NCBI RefSeq assembly: GCF_001894985.1
Contig: NZ_BCXG01000007.1
Span: 226,667-290,666 of the forward strand
Direction: 5' to 3'
DNA length: 64,000 nt
DNA from: Rhodococcus tukisamuensis NBRC 100609
GTDB taxonomy: Bacteria; Actinomycetota; Actinomycetes; Mycobacteriales; Mycobacteriaceae
Each line of letters begins with the position of its first letter. Position 1 is the first letter of the stretch. The position numbers and the translations under genes are program-made. The notes below the pieces were generated by a model, which was not told the DNA's origin, made no database searches, and was given only the letters and a program-made list of their open reading frames with translations. This document shows positions 26,463-35,665 of this stretch, in pieces.

Positions 26463-29400
26463 TTGCACGAAGACATGACAGCACCGATGCGGCGGGTGGA
26501 GCCGAGCCCGGCCGGAGGGTCCACCTTCCGGCCCCTCAGTCGTCGGCTCAACCATGTCTTCGAGGCCACCGCCGACCTCACGCCCTCCGCCGTGGCGGTC
26601 GAATGTGGGTCCGTCCGACTGACCTACGCCCAGCTCGAGTTCCACGCCAACCAGCTCGCCCACCAGCTCACCGCGCTGGGCAGCGGGGTGGGGTCGCGGG
26701 TGGCGATCCTGCTCGAACGCTCGCCCGCCACGTACGTCGCACTCCTCGGTGTGCTCAAGGCCGGCGCGGCCTTCGTGCCGATCGACCCGGCCTCGCCGGC
26801 CGACCGGATCGCGTACATAACCGAAGACGCCGGGGTGGACCTCGTCGTCACCACCGCATCGTTCGGGCAGACCCTGTCCACGCTGCACACCAACTGGCTC
26901 GAGCTCGACACCCAGGCCGCCGAGATCTCCGGCCAGCCCGGCACCCGGCCGGACCTCGAGATCCTGCACAAGGACCCGGCCGCCTACGTCATCTACACCT
27001 CCGGTTCCACCGGAAGGCCCAAGGGCGTCGAGGTCGCGCAGTCGAGCATCTGCAACTTCCTCGACGTGGTGCCCGAGGTCTACGACGTGCAACCCACCGA
27101 CCGCGTGTACCAGGGCATGACCATCTCGTTCGACTTCTCCATCGAGGAGATCTGGCCCACCTGGGCCGTCGGGGCGACGCTGGTCGCCGGCCCCACCGAC
27201 TCCCGCCGGCTCGGCGGCGAACTGGCGGACTTCCTCGACGACGCCGCGATCACCGTCCTGTACTGCGTGCCGACCCTGCTCGCGACCATCCCCCGCGACC
27301 TCCCCCGGCTGCGCAGCATCCTGGTCGGCGGAGAGGCCTGCCCCCGCGAGATCGTCGAGCGCTGGGCGCGGCCGGGAAGGCGGATCCTCAACACCTACGG
27401 GCCCACCGAGGCTACGGTCACCGCGACCTGGTGCGAGCTGCTGCCCGGCCGCCCGGTCACCATCGGCGTACCGCTGCCCACCTACTCGGTTGTCATCCTC
27501 GACGAGGACCGGTACCCGGTCGCCGACGGTGAGGTCGGCGAGATCTGCATCGGCGGACCCGGCGTCGCCCGCGGCTACGTCGGCCGCCCAGACCTCACCG
27601 CGGACCGCTTCTTCCCGCATCCCTTCGCCGGACCCGGCGGACGCCTCTACCGCACCGGCGACCTGGGCCGCATCACCGACGACCGCGAGATCGAGTACCT
27701 CGGGCGCGCGGACAGCGAGGTCAAGATCCGCGGCCACCGCGTCGACCTCGGCGAGATCGAGAGCGTGCTGCTCGAGGACCCCGCCGTCGCCAGCAGCGTG
27801 GTCACCCTGGCCACCGTGGCCGGCTCCGAGCACCTCGCCGCCTACCTGGTGCTGCGGACCGGTTCGGCCCGCCAGGGCGGCTCCCCTGAACTGATCGAGC
27901 GCCTGCACCGGGAGGCGCACTCGCGCCTGCCCGACTACATGGTGCCCACGTTCGTCGACATCGTCGACGAGCTCCCGATGATGCCCAGCGGAAAGGTCGA
28001 CCGGCCCCGACTGCCTGAGCCGACCGGACAGCGTCTGGCACTTGCGACCGGGCCCGTGGTGGCCGCCGCGTCGGACCTCGAGCGCACCCTCCAGGTGCTG
28101 TGGGCCGAACAGTTGGGCGTCGAGGCCGACGCCCTGTCCGTGGACGCGAACTTCTTCACCGAACTGGGTGGACATTCGCTGTTGGCCGCGCAGCTGGTGA
28201 CCACGCTCCGTGAGCGCGGCGTCGACGACGCCCTCGGCATCCGGGACGTGTACGCAAACCCGACGGTCCGGGAACTGGCCGCTGCCCTGGCGCCCGCGGC
28301 CGGTCAGGCCGCGGTCGCGGCGCCGCCGGTGGACAAACTGCCCCCGCGGGTACCCCGTAGCTCGGAGGTGGCCCGGGCCGGCGGCGCACAGGGCGGGCTG
28401 CTGCTGCTCATCCTCCTGGTGGTCACCCTTCCCGTCTCGGTCGTCTACAGCCTGCACGACGGCCAGCCCTCCTTCGGCGCGCTGGTGGACCTACTCCTGG
28501 CAACCGTGCCGACGTATCTGCTGGTGCGCTGGGTACTGCCGGTACTGCTGGTCCGCCCACTCTCCCGCGGCATCGAGCCCGGCACCTACCCCCTGTGGGG
28601 CGCCACCTACCTCCGACTGTGGATGGTCGAGCACCTGATGATGCTCTCGCCCATGCCGGTGCTGAGCGGGTCCCCGATGATGGCGAGCTTCCTGCGCGCC
28701 ACCGGCGCCGAGGTGGGCCGCGACAGCTACATCGGGACCAGTACGGTGCCCTTCCCCTCGATGGTGACCATCGGCGACCACGCCTCGATCGGCTACAACA
28801 CCGACCTCCGCCCGTGGCATGTCGCGAGCGGCTGGGTAGTGCTCGCGCCCATCGTGATCGGCGACCGCGCCTTCGTCGCCGAGAACTGCGTCCTCGAGCC
28901 CGGTTCCGGGATCGGCGACGGCGCGATGCTCGGCGAGCAGTCCACCCTCACCCGCGGCTGGCGGATCCCGGACGGCCAGCGCTGGATCGGCTCACCGCCG
29001 TCCGAGGTGCCCGCGCTGAGCGAGAGCGTCGAGGCCATGCACGCCGCCGGACCCGCGCCGAGCTGGACCCGCCGACTGACCGCCGCTGCCTGGGGCGGCC
29101 TGGCCCTGCTGGAGCTGCTGGCCATCGCGACCATCGTGCCCAGCCTGGTCATGGTCTGGGCCGTGCTGCTCGAGTACGGCATGATCGCCGCACTGCTCGC
29201 GACGCTGCTGTCCGGCGCCGTCTACGTGCTCACCGTCTGCGCCGTGGTCGCAGGCGGCAAGAAGCTGATCCTGCCGAATCTGCCGGCGGGCGAGTACCCT
29301 GCCGCGTCCGGCCTCGGGATCCGGAAGTGGATGACCGACAAGCTCTTCGAGATGAGCCTGACCTACAACAACTCGCTCTACGCCACCCTGTACACGGCAC

Positions 29401-30455
29401 CGTGGCTGCGCCTGCTCGGCGCCCGAGTCGGCGTCGGCGCCGAGGTCTCGACGGTGGCGCACATCGACCCGGACCTGCTCACCATCGGCGACGAGAGCTT
29501 CGTGGCCGACATGGCCAGTCTCGGTGGGGCGACGGTCTGCAACGGCCGAATGCTGTTCGAGCACACCGAGGTCGGGACCCGAGCGTTCGTCGGCAACGCC
29601 GCCATGCTGCCGAGCGGGACCCGCACCGGCGACGGCTCGCTGATCGGTGTGCTCACGGTGCCGCCCGCCGGCGGCGTGCCGCCGGACACCTCGTGGCTCG
29701 GCTCGCCCGCGATCTTCCTGCCGGCGCGTCAGGACAGCGGCGACTTCGACGACTCCGAGATCTTCAGCCCGAGCCGGGGCGTCGTCGCCCACCGGCTCTT
29801 CATCGAGTTCTTCCGGATCACGCTGCCCGCCACCGTGGTCGGGGTCAGCCTGTACTTCTACCTGCTCGGCCTGTCCCAGTTCGCCCGCAACACCGGCATG
29901 TTCGTGACCGTCGTCGTAGCCCCGTTGCTGGCGCTGGCGACGGCGTACGGCGTGGTGCTCTACGCGGCCGCGGTGAAGCGGAACATGGTGGGCACCTACG
30001 TGCCCCGCGTCGAGCCGCTGTGGGCGAAGTTCGTCCGTCGCGCCGAGTTCGCGACCGGTGTGTACGAGGCTGCCGCGGTACCGGTGCTGCTGCACCAGCT
30101 GATGGGCACCCCGTTCCTGCCCCCGCTGCTGCGCAGCTTCGGCGCCACCATCGGCCGCCGCGCCTGGATCGGCACCACCTACCTCACCGAGTTCGACCTG
30201 GTCCGGATCGGCGACGACGCCACCGTCGGGGCGGGTGTCTCACTGCAGACCCACCTCTTCGAGGACCGGGTCATGAAGATGTCTACGGTCACGGTCGGCG
30301 GCAGCGCCACCGTCGGTACTCGCTCGATCGTCCTCTACGACGCGGTGGTCGGCGACGGTGCCGAACTCGATGCGTTGTCGCTGCTGATGAAGGGCGAGCA
30401 GTTGCCGCCGCACACCCGGTGGCACGGGATCCCGGCACAGGGAGTCCGCTCGTGA
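26463..30455 (+). CDS. Pls-type membrane non-ribosomal peptide synthetase (poly-lysine synthetase family)
   Basis: A 1330-residue protein with the architecture of Streptomyces epsilon-poly-L-lysine synthetase (about 1319 residues). The adenylation domain covers about 30-520 (YTSGSTGRPKG 178-188, NTYGPTEATV, YRTGDLGR, SGKVDR with Lys511). The carrier domain has LGGHSL with Ser572. Six membrane segments lie near 644-663, 675-697, 877-900, 905-930, 1112-1136 and 1143-1168. They surround three hexapeptide-like beta-helix domains near 740-850, 980-1090 and 1215-1328, matching the tandem C-domains of Pls. By-eye pocket residues are D224, F225, E228, Y267, L287, G289, T311, V319, T320, K511; the Glu suggests a basic substrate. 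No condensation or thioesterase domain is present. TTG 26463 is preferred; ATG 26475 is possible. Confidence 0.92.
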   Translation: MHEDMTAPMRRVEPSPAGGSTFRPLSRRLNHVFEATADLTPSAVAVECGSVRLTYAQLEFHANQLAHQLTALGSGVGSRVAILLERSPATYVALLGVLKAGAAFVPIDPASPADRIAYITEDAGVDLVVTTASFGQTLSTLHTNWLELDTQAAEISGQPGTRPDLEILHKDPAAYVIYTSGSTGRPKGVEVAQSSICNFLDVVPEVYDVQPTDRVYQGMTISFDFSIEEIWPTWAVGATLVAGPTDSRRLGGELADFLDDAAITVLYCVPTLLATIPRDLPRLRSILVGGEACPREIVERWARPGRRILNTYGPTEATVTATWCELLPGRPVTIGVPLPTYSVVILDEDRYPVADGEVGEICIGGPGVARGYVGRPDLTADRFFPHPFAGPGGRLYRTGDLGRITDDREIEYLGRADSEVKIRGHRVDLGEIESVLLEDPAVASSVVTLATVAGSEHLAAYLVLRTGSARQGGSPELIERLHREAHSRLPDYMVPTFVDIVDELPMMPSGKVDRPRLPEPTGQRLALATGPVVAAASDLERTLQVLWAEQLGVEADALSVDANFFTELGGHSLLAAQLVTTLRERGVDDALGIRDVYANPTVRELAAALAPAAGQAAVAAPPVDKLPPRVPRSSEVARAGGAQGGLLLLILLVVTLPVSVVYSLHDGQPSFGALVDLLLATVPTYLLVRWVLPVLLVRPLSRGIEPGTYPLWGATYLRLWMVEHLMMLSPMPVLSGSPMMASFLRATGAEVGRDSYIGTSTVPFPSMVTIGDHASIGYNTDLRPWHVASGWVVLAPIVIGDRAFVAENCVLEPGSGIGDGAMLGEQSTLTRGWRIPDGQRWIGSPPSEVPALSESVEAMHAAGPAPSWTRRLTAAAWGGLALLELLAIATIVPSLVMVWAVLLEYGMIAALLATLLSGAVYVLTVCAVVAGGKKLILPNLPAGEYPAASGLGIRKWMTDKLFEMSLTYNNSLYATLYTAPWLRLLGARVGVGAEVSTVAHIDPDLLTIGDESFVADMASLGGATVCNGRMLFEHTEVGTRAFVGNAAMLPSGTRTGDGSLIGVLTVPPAGGVPPDTSWLGSPAIFLPARQDSGDFDDSEIFSPSRGVVAHRLFIEFFRITLPATVVGVSLYFYLLGLSQFARNTGMFVTVVVAPLLALATAYGVVLYAAAVKRNMVGTYVPRVEPLWAKFVRRAEFATGVYEAAAVPVLLHQLMGTPFLPPLLRSFGATIGRRAWIGTTYLTEFDLVRIGDDATVGAGVSLQTHLFEDRVMKMSTVTVGGSATVGTRSIVLYDAVVGDGAELDALSLLMKGEQLPPHTRWHGIPAQGVRS

Positions 30456-31126
30456 CCACCCGTCGTCCGCTCGCGCTGGTCTACCGCGGCGGGGCCACCG
30501 GGCCCGGCTGCCCCGAGTCCGTCGCGTCGCTGCTGCGCCGCAGTCGGTGGAACTTCGACATCCACTACGTGGGGCCCCGGGAGGAGGTCAAGCTCACCCG
30601 CGCGGCCCTCGGCGTGGCGACCGTCTACGCGCAGCCCGGCGGCGCCACCCTGGGACCGGCCTGGCGGCGGATGCGTCGGCACCGGGACACCATTCGCGGG
30701 TTCGTCTCCGGAGGCGGCCGCTACCTCGGCTTCTGCCTCGGCGGCTACCTGGCCGGGGCCACCCCGGGCTTCGACCTGCTACCCGGCGACACCGACCAGT
30801 ACATCGCCTCCGCCGGGGCAGCCGTGGCCTCGACCGACGCCACCACCGTCGAGGTGCGGTGGCGCGGATACCGTCAACCCCTCTATTTCCAGGACGGACC
30901 CATGTTCGAGCTGAACGCGGCCCCTGCCGCCCCCGTCGAAGTCATCGCAAACTACGCCAACGGGCAGGTGGCCGCGCTCGCCACCGACTTCGGTTCGGGC
31001 CGGGTCGGCGTCGTCGGCCCGCACCCGGAGGCCGATGCCGACTGGTTCGCCGACTCCGGCCTGCGCACACCCGAGTCCACCGGCGTCGCCGCCGGGCTGG
31101 ACCTGATCGACGCGGTGATGTGCTGA
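30452..31126 (+). CDS. Cytosolic BPL_N-domain protein (class-I glutaminase-like fold), paralog 2
   Basis: A 224-residue protein with no signal peptide; the domain begins at once (RPLALVYRGG). Cys95 is in YLGFCLGG and the His191-Pro-Glu193 pair is intact, as in paralog 1, with shared Cys20. The GTG start overlaps the NRPS stop (GTGA), so it is translated with the synthetase. An intracellular amidase, isopeptidase or acyl-transfer role on the NRPS product is inferred from position. The next gene starts two bases after its stop. Confidence 0.82.
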   Translation: MTTRRPLALVYRGGATGPGCPESVASLLRRSRWNFDIHYVGPREEVKLTRAALGVATVYAQPGGATLGPAWRRMRRHRDTIRGFVSGGGRYLGFCLGGYLAGATPGFDLLPGDTDQYIASAGAAVASTDATTVEVRWRGYRQPLYFQDGPMFELNAAPAAPVEVIANYANGQVAALATDFGSGRVGVVGPHPEADADWFADSGLRTPESTGVAAGLDLIDAVMC

Positions 31127-31128
31127 CC

Positions 31129-32379
31129 ATGAGCGTCACTCCGGACACCGCGGCCGTCTCGCAGCCGACCGCCGCTCCCCCGACCCGCAGGGCCTCGCGC
31201 CTCGTCGGCGTCGACGCCACCCGCGGGCTGGCGGTCCTGGGCATGATCGCCGTCCACTCCCTCAACGAGTACGACGACGCCGGCGAACCCACCTGGATGT
31301 TCTCACTCGCGGCCGGTCGCGCCGCGGCCATCTTCGCGGTGCTCGCCGGGGTGAGCATCGCGTTCATCTCCCGACGTCGCCGCCTGCATCGCGGCCCCGA
31401 GGCCACCGGAATCAGCGCGTCGCTGGCCGCCCGGGCGGTCGTGATCGGACTGATCGGACTGTCCCTGGGATACACCGACATCGAGTTCGGCGTGGTGATC
31501 CTGACCTACTACGCGGTCATGTTCCTGCTGGCCATCCCGCTGATCTACCTCTCGACCCGGACACTGCTGGTGTCTACGGTCGCCGCCGGACTGCTGCTGC
31601 CGGTTCTCAGTCAGGCGCTGCTGCCCCACCTGCCCGAGTTCCTCGACGAGCAGCTGAGCTTCGGGGCGCTGTTCTCCGATCCACTCGGCGTGCTCTCGAC
31701 GCTCGTCTTCACCGGCGAGTTCCCCGCGTTGGTCTGGATGACGTACGTGGGCGCGGGCCTCGTGGTCGGCCGGCTCACCCTGACCTCGATCCGCGTCGCC
31801 GCGGGCCTGGCCGGTACGGGCGTCGCACTGATGCTCGGTTCCGCCGTCACCTCCTGGGCCCTGCTGAACCCGTTCGGCGGCCTCGAACACCTCGACGCCA
31901 CCACCGACGACGACGTCATCGCCGAACTGCTGGCGTTCGGCGGCGACGGCACCGTTCCCACCACCACCTGGTGGTGGCTCGCGGTCGACGGCCCGCACAC
32001 CGGCACCCCACTGGACCTGGCCGCGACCATCGGCAGCACCCTGGCCGTGCTCGGGGTGGCCCTGCTGCTCGGCCACGTCACACGCCGGTACCTCGCGCTG
32101 GCCGTCCGGGTGCTGTTCGTCCCCCTGGCCGCCGTCGGCAGCCTGTCGTTGACGGCCTACGTCGGCCACATCATGTTCGTGAACTCGGACTTCGACGTGT
32201 ACGGACCCTGGTCCGGCTACCTGCGCCAGGTGGTGGTGATGATCGCCCTGGCCATCGTCTGGAAGGCCACCGCCGGCCGTGGCCCGCTCGAGGGACTGGT
32301 CACCGCCGTGACCAGCCGGGTGCGCCGCCGCACCGAGGACTGGGCCCGGCGCCGGTCTGCCGCGCACAGGCCGGCGTGA
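31129..32379 (+). CDS. Acyltransferase-like membrane protein (DUF1624/heparan-glucosaminide acetyltransferase-like with DUF418-like end)
   Basis: A 416-residue membrane protein with about ten hydrophobic segments. The N-terminus reads RLVGVDATRGLAVLGMIAVH, the conserved opening of DUF1624/HGSNAT-like and DUF418 proteins, whose His is thought to pass acyl groups across the membrane. The C-terminal block GSLSLTAYVGHIMF is typical of DUF418. Its start lies two bases after paralog 2 and its stop overlaps paralog 3 by four bases. It could acylate the synthetase product or help export it; this is inference from context. Confidence 0.8.
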   Translation: MSVTPDTAAVSQPTAAPPTRRASRLVGVDATRGLAVLGMIAVHSLNEYDDAGEPTWMFSLAAGRAAAIFAVLAGVSIAFISRRRRLHRGPEATGISASLAARAVVIGLIGLSLGYTDIEFGVVILTYYAVMFLLAIPLIYLSTRTLLVSTVAAGLLLPVLSQALLPHLPEFLDEQLSFGALFSDPLGVLSTLVFTGEFPALVWMTYVGAGLVVGRLTLTSIRVAAGLAGTGVALMLGSAVTSWALLNPFGGLEHLDATTDDDVIAELLAFGGDGTVPTTTWWWLAVDGPHTGTPLDLAATIGSTLAVLGVALLLGHVTRRYLALAVRVLFVPLAAVGSLSLTAYVGHIMFVNSDFDVYGPWSGYLRQVVVMIALAIVWKATAGRGPLEGLVTAVTSRVRRRTEDWARRRSAAHRPA

Positions 32380-33152
32380 GTACCGGGCGTAAGCAGCTGA
32401 CCCGGCGGCGGTTCCTGCTCGGTGCCGGGACGGCGGCGATCGGCGGCGCCGCCGCCGGCTGGGCACTTCACGAGCGGCCCGACGATCGACCGGTGGCGCT
32501 GGTGTACCGGGGGAAGGCGTCCTGCTCGGGCTGCTCCGAGGCCGTCGGGCGGCTCCTCGAATCGGCGCCGGACCCGTTCCGGGTCGTCTACTGCGGACCG
32601 GACGAGGACGTCGAGCTGACCACGGAAGCGCTCGCCGGCGCCGCCGTCTACGCCCAGCCCGGCGGCGGTGAGGTGCGTCCGGCGTGGCGCCGGATGCGCT
32701 CGCACGCAGCCGACATCCGGGCCTACGTCCACGGCGGCGGCAACTACCTCGGCTTCTGCCTGGGCGCCTACCTCGCCGGGACCGACCCCGGTTTCGACCT
32801 GGTGCCCGAGACCGTGCACCGCTACCTCGGGACAGCCGGCTCGGAGGTGCAGGACACCGACGACACCGTGATCGAGGTGAACTGGCGCGGCGAGCGGCGG
32901 CACATGTTCTTCCAGGACGGCCCGGAGTTCACCGGGGCCTGGGTGACCGCCCCGGAGACCACGGTGCTGGCGCGGTACCGGACCGGGACCGCCGCGGCCG
33001 CCGTCACAAGTTACGGCGCCGGCCGGGTCGGGCTGGTGGGCCCGCACCCGGAGTCCGACGAGAGTTGGTACCGCGGACCCGGACTGACCAACCCCGACGG
33101 CATCCGGTTCGACCTCGGTCACGACCTGGTCGCCGCGACCGTCGCGCGCTGA
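32376..33152 (+). CDS. Tat-exported BPL_N-domain protein (class-I glutaminase-like fold), paralog 3
   Basis: A 258-residue protein with a clear twin-arginine signal, LTRRRFLLGAG at residues 8-18, then a short hydrophobic stretch. The domain holds Cys128 in YLGFCLGA, His224-Pro-Glu226, and extra Cys50 and Cys53 (ASCSGCSE). The conserved FQDGPEF block replaces FQDGPxFEL of the other copies. GTG 32376 overlaps the previous stop (GTGA). It is the last gene of the operon. As in paralog 1, export as a folded enzyme suggests action on an extracellular amide or isopeptide. Confidence 0.82.
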   Translation: MSTGRKQLTRRRFLLGAGTAAIGGAAAGWALHERPDDRPVALVYRGKASCSGCSEAVGRLLESAPDPFRVVYCGPDEDVELTTEALAGAAVYAQPGGGEVRPAWRRMRSHAADIRAYVHGGGNYLGFCLGAYLAGTDPGFDLVPETVHRYLGTAGSEVQDTDDTVIEVNWRGERRHMFFQDGPEFTGAWVTAPETTVLARYRTGTAAAAVTSYGAGRVGLVGPHPESDESWYRGPGLTNPDGIRFDLGHDLVAATVAR

Positions 33153-33163
33153 CCCGCGTCAGC
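33148..33163. terminator. Short hairpin between convergent genes
   Basis: GCTGAC-CCGC-GTCAGC covers the stop codons of BPL_N paralog 3 and the convergent serine hydrolase. It is short and lacks a U-tract, so it is a weak candidate. Confidence 0.3.
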
Positions 33164-34508
33164 CGGTGGGGGTGACGGCGGGTGTCGGCGCCACGGACAA
33201 CCCGGTGTAGATCTCGTCGAGAACCGTGGGCAGCAAGGCATTTGCCGTGGTCCTGCCGTCGGGCGAGAGGGTCAGATTCGTCCAGATCACCAGCGTCACG
33301 TCGTTGTCCGGGTCGTGACCGATGAAGGAGTTGAAGCCCGGAAGCTCGCCGCCGTGGTAGTACATCGCGGCGTTCGGCCCGAAACGCTGGTACGTGATGC
33401 CGTAGCCGTACTGCCGTCCGTCGGGCGAGCTCGGGTCCTCCGGCTGCAGACTGTCGAGCCACTGCTGCTGGTGGTCGGCGTCGAAGACCTTGCCCGACAC
33501 CAGCGCTCGGGTCCACGTGGCCAGGTCGTCGGCCGTTGAGATCACCGCCCCGGCGGCGGTGGCGTAGGACGGGTTCTGGTGGGTGTAGTCGAGGGGTTGC
33601 AGGGCGCCGCTGCGTGCGGCGGCCTGCAAGTCGGCGGGGTACGGCTTGTCGACCATCGCGTAGGACGTGTCGCCGTACATGTAGCCGCGCGAGTAGCGCT
33701 CCGGCAGCGAGTTGTCGTCGGCCGCAGGCAACGAGGTCCGCCCCAGCCCGAGCGGGCCGAACAGCCGATCCTGCAACTGCCGGGCCAGCGGGCGTCCGCC
33801 GGCCTTCTCCGCCACCAGGCCCAGCAGCGCGTAGTTGGTGTTGCTGTACTCGAATGCCGTGCCCGGCGGAAACCCCGGCGGGTGCCGGAAGGCGATGTCC
33901 AGCACCTCCTGGGGTGTCCAGACCCGTGCCGGGTCGGCGTCCAGGGCCGCCGACAACTCCGGCGCGTCCGTGTAGCCGTAGAGCCCGCTGCGCATCTTCA
34001 GCAGCTCCGAAATGGTGATGTTGTCGCCGTCGGGCACGTCCGGCACGTAGGCGGACACCGGGTCGTCGAACCGGAGCTTGCCGTCCTGGGCCAGCAGCAC
34101 GATCAGCGCCGCCGTCATCGTCTTGGTGTTCGACGCGACCCGGAAGTGGGTGCCGGTGTCCGGCGGGGTCTGCGCGCCCAGCTCGGTGGTGCCGACGACC
34201 GCGTCGAAGGTGCCCTGAGGGGTGCGGAGCTGAACCACCGCGCCGGGGACCATCAGCACCTCGGCGGCGTCCGCCACCGCCGCCTGAAATGCGGCCGGGT
34301 CGATCGGCTTCAGCGCGGCCGATGCCGGCGCGGAGACGGTGTTCGCGACGGATCGCGACGAACTGGTGGTGTCCGACGTGCCCGAACAGCCGGCGATCGC
34401 CAGCGCGGCGCACGACGTGAGGACCGCGAGTCGGGTGGCGCGTGCGTGCCGGAGGCGACGCCCGCCGTGGCGAGAGCCCGGACTGCGGTCCTTGCGGGAA
34501 ACCCTCAT
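33159..34508 (-). CDS. Serine hydrolase lipoprotein (class C beta-lactamase/PBP4*-like)
   Basis: A 449-residue exported protein. A basic N-region and hydrophobic core end in the lipobox LAIAGCSG. The three motifs are SNTK (SxxK), YSN (YxN) and HGG (the KTG equivalent), so a serine D-Ala-D-Ala peptidase, esterase or beta-lactamase activity is expected. It lies next to meaB-mutBA, where M. tuberculosis has the beta-lactamase-family esterase LipL (Rv1497), and may be its equivalent. It is convergent with the Pls operon and so not part of it. ATG 34508 has GGAAG eight bases upstream. Confidence 0.85.
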   Translation of the reverse strand: MRVSRKDRSPGSRHGGRRLRHARATRLAVLTSCAALAIAGCSGTSDTTSSSRSVANTVSAPASAALKPIDPAAFQAAVADAAEVLMVPGAVVQLRTPQGTFDAVVGTTELGAQTPPDTGTHFRVASNTKTMTAALIVLLAQDGKLRFDDPVSAYVPDVPDGDNITISELLKMRSGLYGYTDAPELSAALDADPARVWTPQEVLDIAFRHPPGFPPGTAFEYSNTNYALLGLVAEKAGGRPLARQLQDRLFGPLGLGRTSLPAADDNSLPERYSRGYMYGDTSYAMVDKPYPADLQAAARSGALQPLDYTHQNPSYATAAGAVISTADDLATWTRALVSGKVFDADHQQQWLDSLQPEDPSSPDGRQYGYGITYQRFGPNAAMYYHGGELPGFNSFIGHDPDNDVTLVIWTNLTLSPDGRTTANALLPTVLDEIYTGLSVAPTPAVTPTG

Positions 34509-34646
34509 GGTCGGCACTTCCGCCCCTGCCCCGGGCCGAGTACCGCGCCGATGAGCGGTACCTGGTGGGTCGACCTCGCGGGCGCCGTAATCCTACCGCG
34601 GCGACCCCACAGATCAGGGGCAGAGCGCCTCTGACCTGCCTCGGAG

Positions 34647-34671
34647 CGGTTCGGCCGGGCATGCCGAACCG
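34647..34671 (-). terminator. Terminator after meaB
   Basis: CGGTTCGGC (34647-34655) pairs with GCCGAACCG (34663-34671) around a seven-base loop, four bases beyond the meaB stop. It ends the mutA-mutB-meaB unit. Confidence 0.7.
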
Positions 34672-34675
34672 ACCG

Positions 34676-35665
34676 TCAGCTGTCGAACGCGTCCAGGATC
34701 CGGTGCGCGGCGAGTGCCGCCGTCAGCGAGCCCTCCCGCACCTGCTGCTCCACGTCGTGGCGGATCGACTTGACCTTCACGTCGTCGTCGAGCCGGCGCA
34801 GCAACTGGTCGTGGACCATGGACCAGGTCCAGTCCACCTGCTGTTGCTGTCGCTTGCGCTCGAGTTCCCCGGCGTCCCCGAGCACCTTCCGGTGCCGCAG
34901 GACCTCGTCCCAGAACTTGTCGACGCCGTCGTTCTCAAGGGCACTCATGGTGAGCACCGGCGGCTTCCACAACGCGTCGTGCGGGTAGATCAGCCGCAGC
35001 GCCCCGGCCAGTTCCCGGGCCGCACCCTTCGCCTCGATCTTGTGCTTGCCGTCCGCCTTGTTCACCGTGACGATGTCGGCCAGCTCGAGCACGCCCTTCT
35101 TGATGCCCTGCAGCTGGTCGCCGGTGCGGGCGAGGGTCAGGAAGGTGAAGGTGTCGACCATGTTCGCCACCGTGACCTCGGACTGCCCGACGCCAACCGT
35201 CTCGACCAGGATCACGTCGTAGCCGGCCGCCTCGAGCAGCACGATGGTCTCGCGGGTCGCCTTCGCGACGCCGCCGAGGGTGCCGGACGTCGGCGAGGGG
35301 CGGATGTACGCGTTGGGCTCCACCGAGAGGTTCTGCATCCGGGTCTTGTCGCCCAGGATCGAACCGCCGGTCCGCGTCGAGGACGGGTCGACAGCCAGGA
35401 CCGCCACCTTGTGCCCCAACGAGAGCAGGTACATCCCGAGCGCCTCGATGGTGGTCGACTTGCCCACCCCGGGCACGCCGGTGATGCCGACTCGGATGGC
35501 ACCACCGGCGTGCGGGAGCAGGCGCAGCAGCAGCTGCTGCGCCTGCTCCCGGTGATCCGCCCGGGTCGACTCGACGAGGGTGATGGCCTTGGCGAGCTGA
35601 GCCCGCCGGTCGGCCAGCACCGCGTCGCCGAGTGCGGTCAGGTCCAGGACCGGCCTAGCTGCCAC
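34676..35665 (-). CDS. meaB: Methylmalonyl-CoA mutase-associated GTPase MeaB
   Basis: A 329-residue G3E-family GTPase that protects and gates cofactor loading of the cobalamin-dependent mutase. Walker A is GVPGVGKST, the switch region has [11 protein letters not shown], and NKAD is the guanine-specificity motif. The GTG start overlaps the end of mutB by 11 bases, so the two are translationally coupled. Equivalent to Rv1496. Confidence 0.95.
   Translation of the reverse strand: MAARPVLDLTALGDAVLADRRAQLAKAITLVESTRADHREQAQQLLLRLLPHAGGAIRVGITGVPGVGKSTTIEALGMYLLSLGHKVAVLAVDPSSTRTGGSILGDKTRMQNLSVEPNAYIRPSPTSGTLGGVAKATRETIVLLEAAGYDVILVETVGVGQSEVTVANMVDTFTFLTLARTGDQLQGIKKGVLELADIVTVNKADGKHKIEAKGAARELAGALRLIYPHDALWKPPVLTMSALENDGVDKFWDEVLRHRKVLGDAGELERKRQQQQVDWTWSMVHDQLLRRLDDDVKVKSIRHDVEQQVREGSLTAALAAHRILDAFDS

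Noticed and set aside
26463..30455. Ordinary modular NRPS with condensation and thioesterase domains
   Set aside because: Neither HHxxxDG nor a GxSxG thioesterase is present; the C-terminal half is membrane helices with beta-helix domains.
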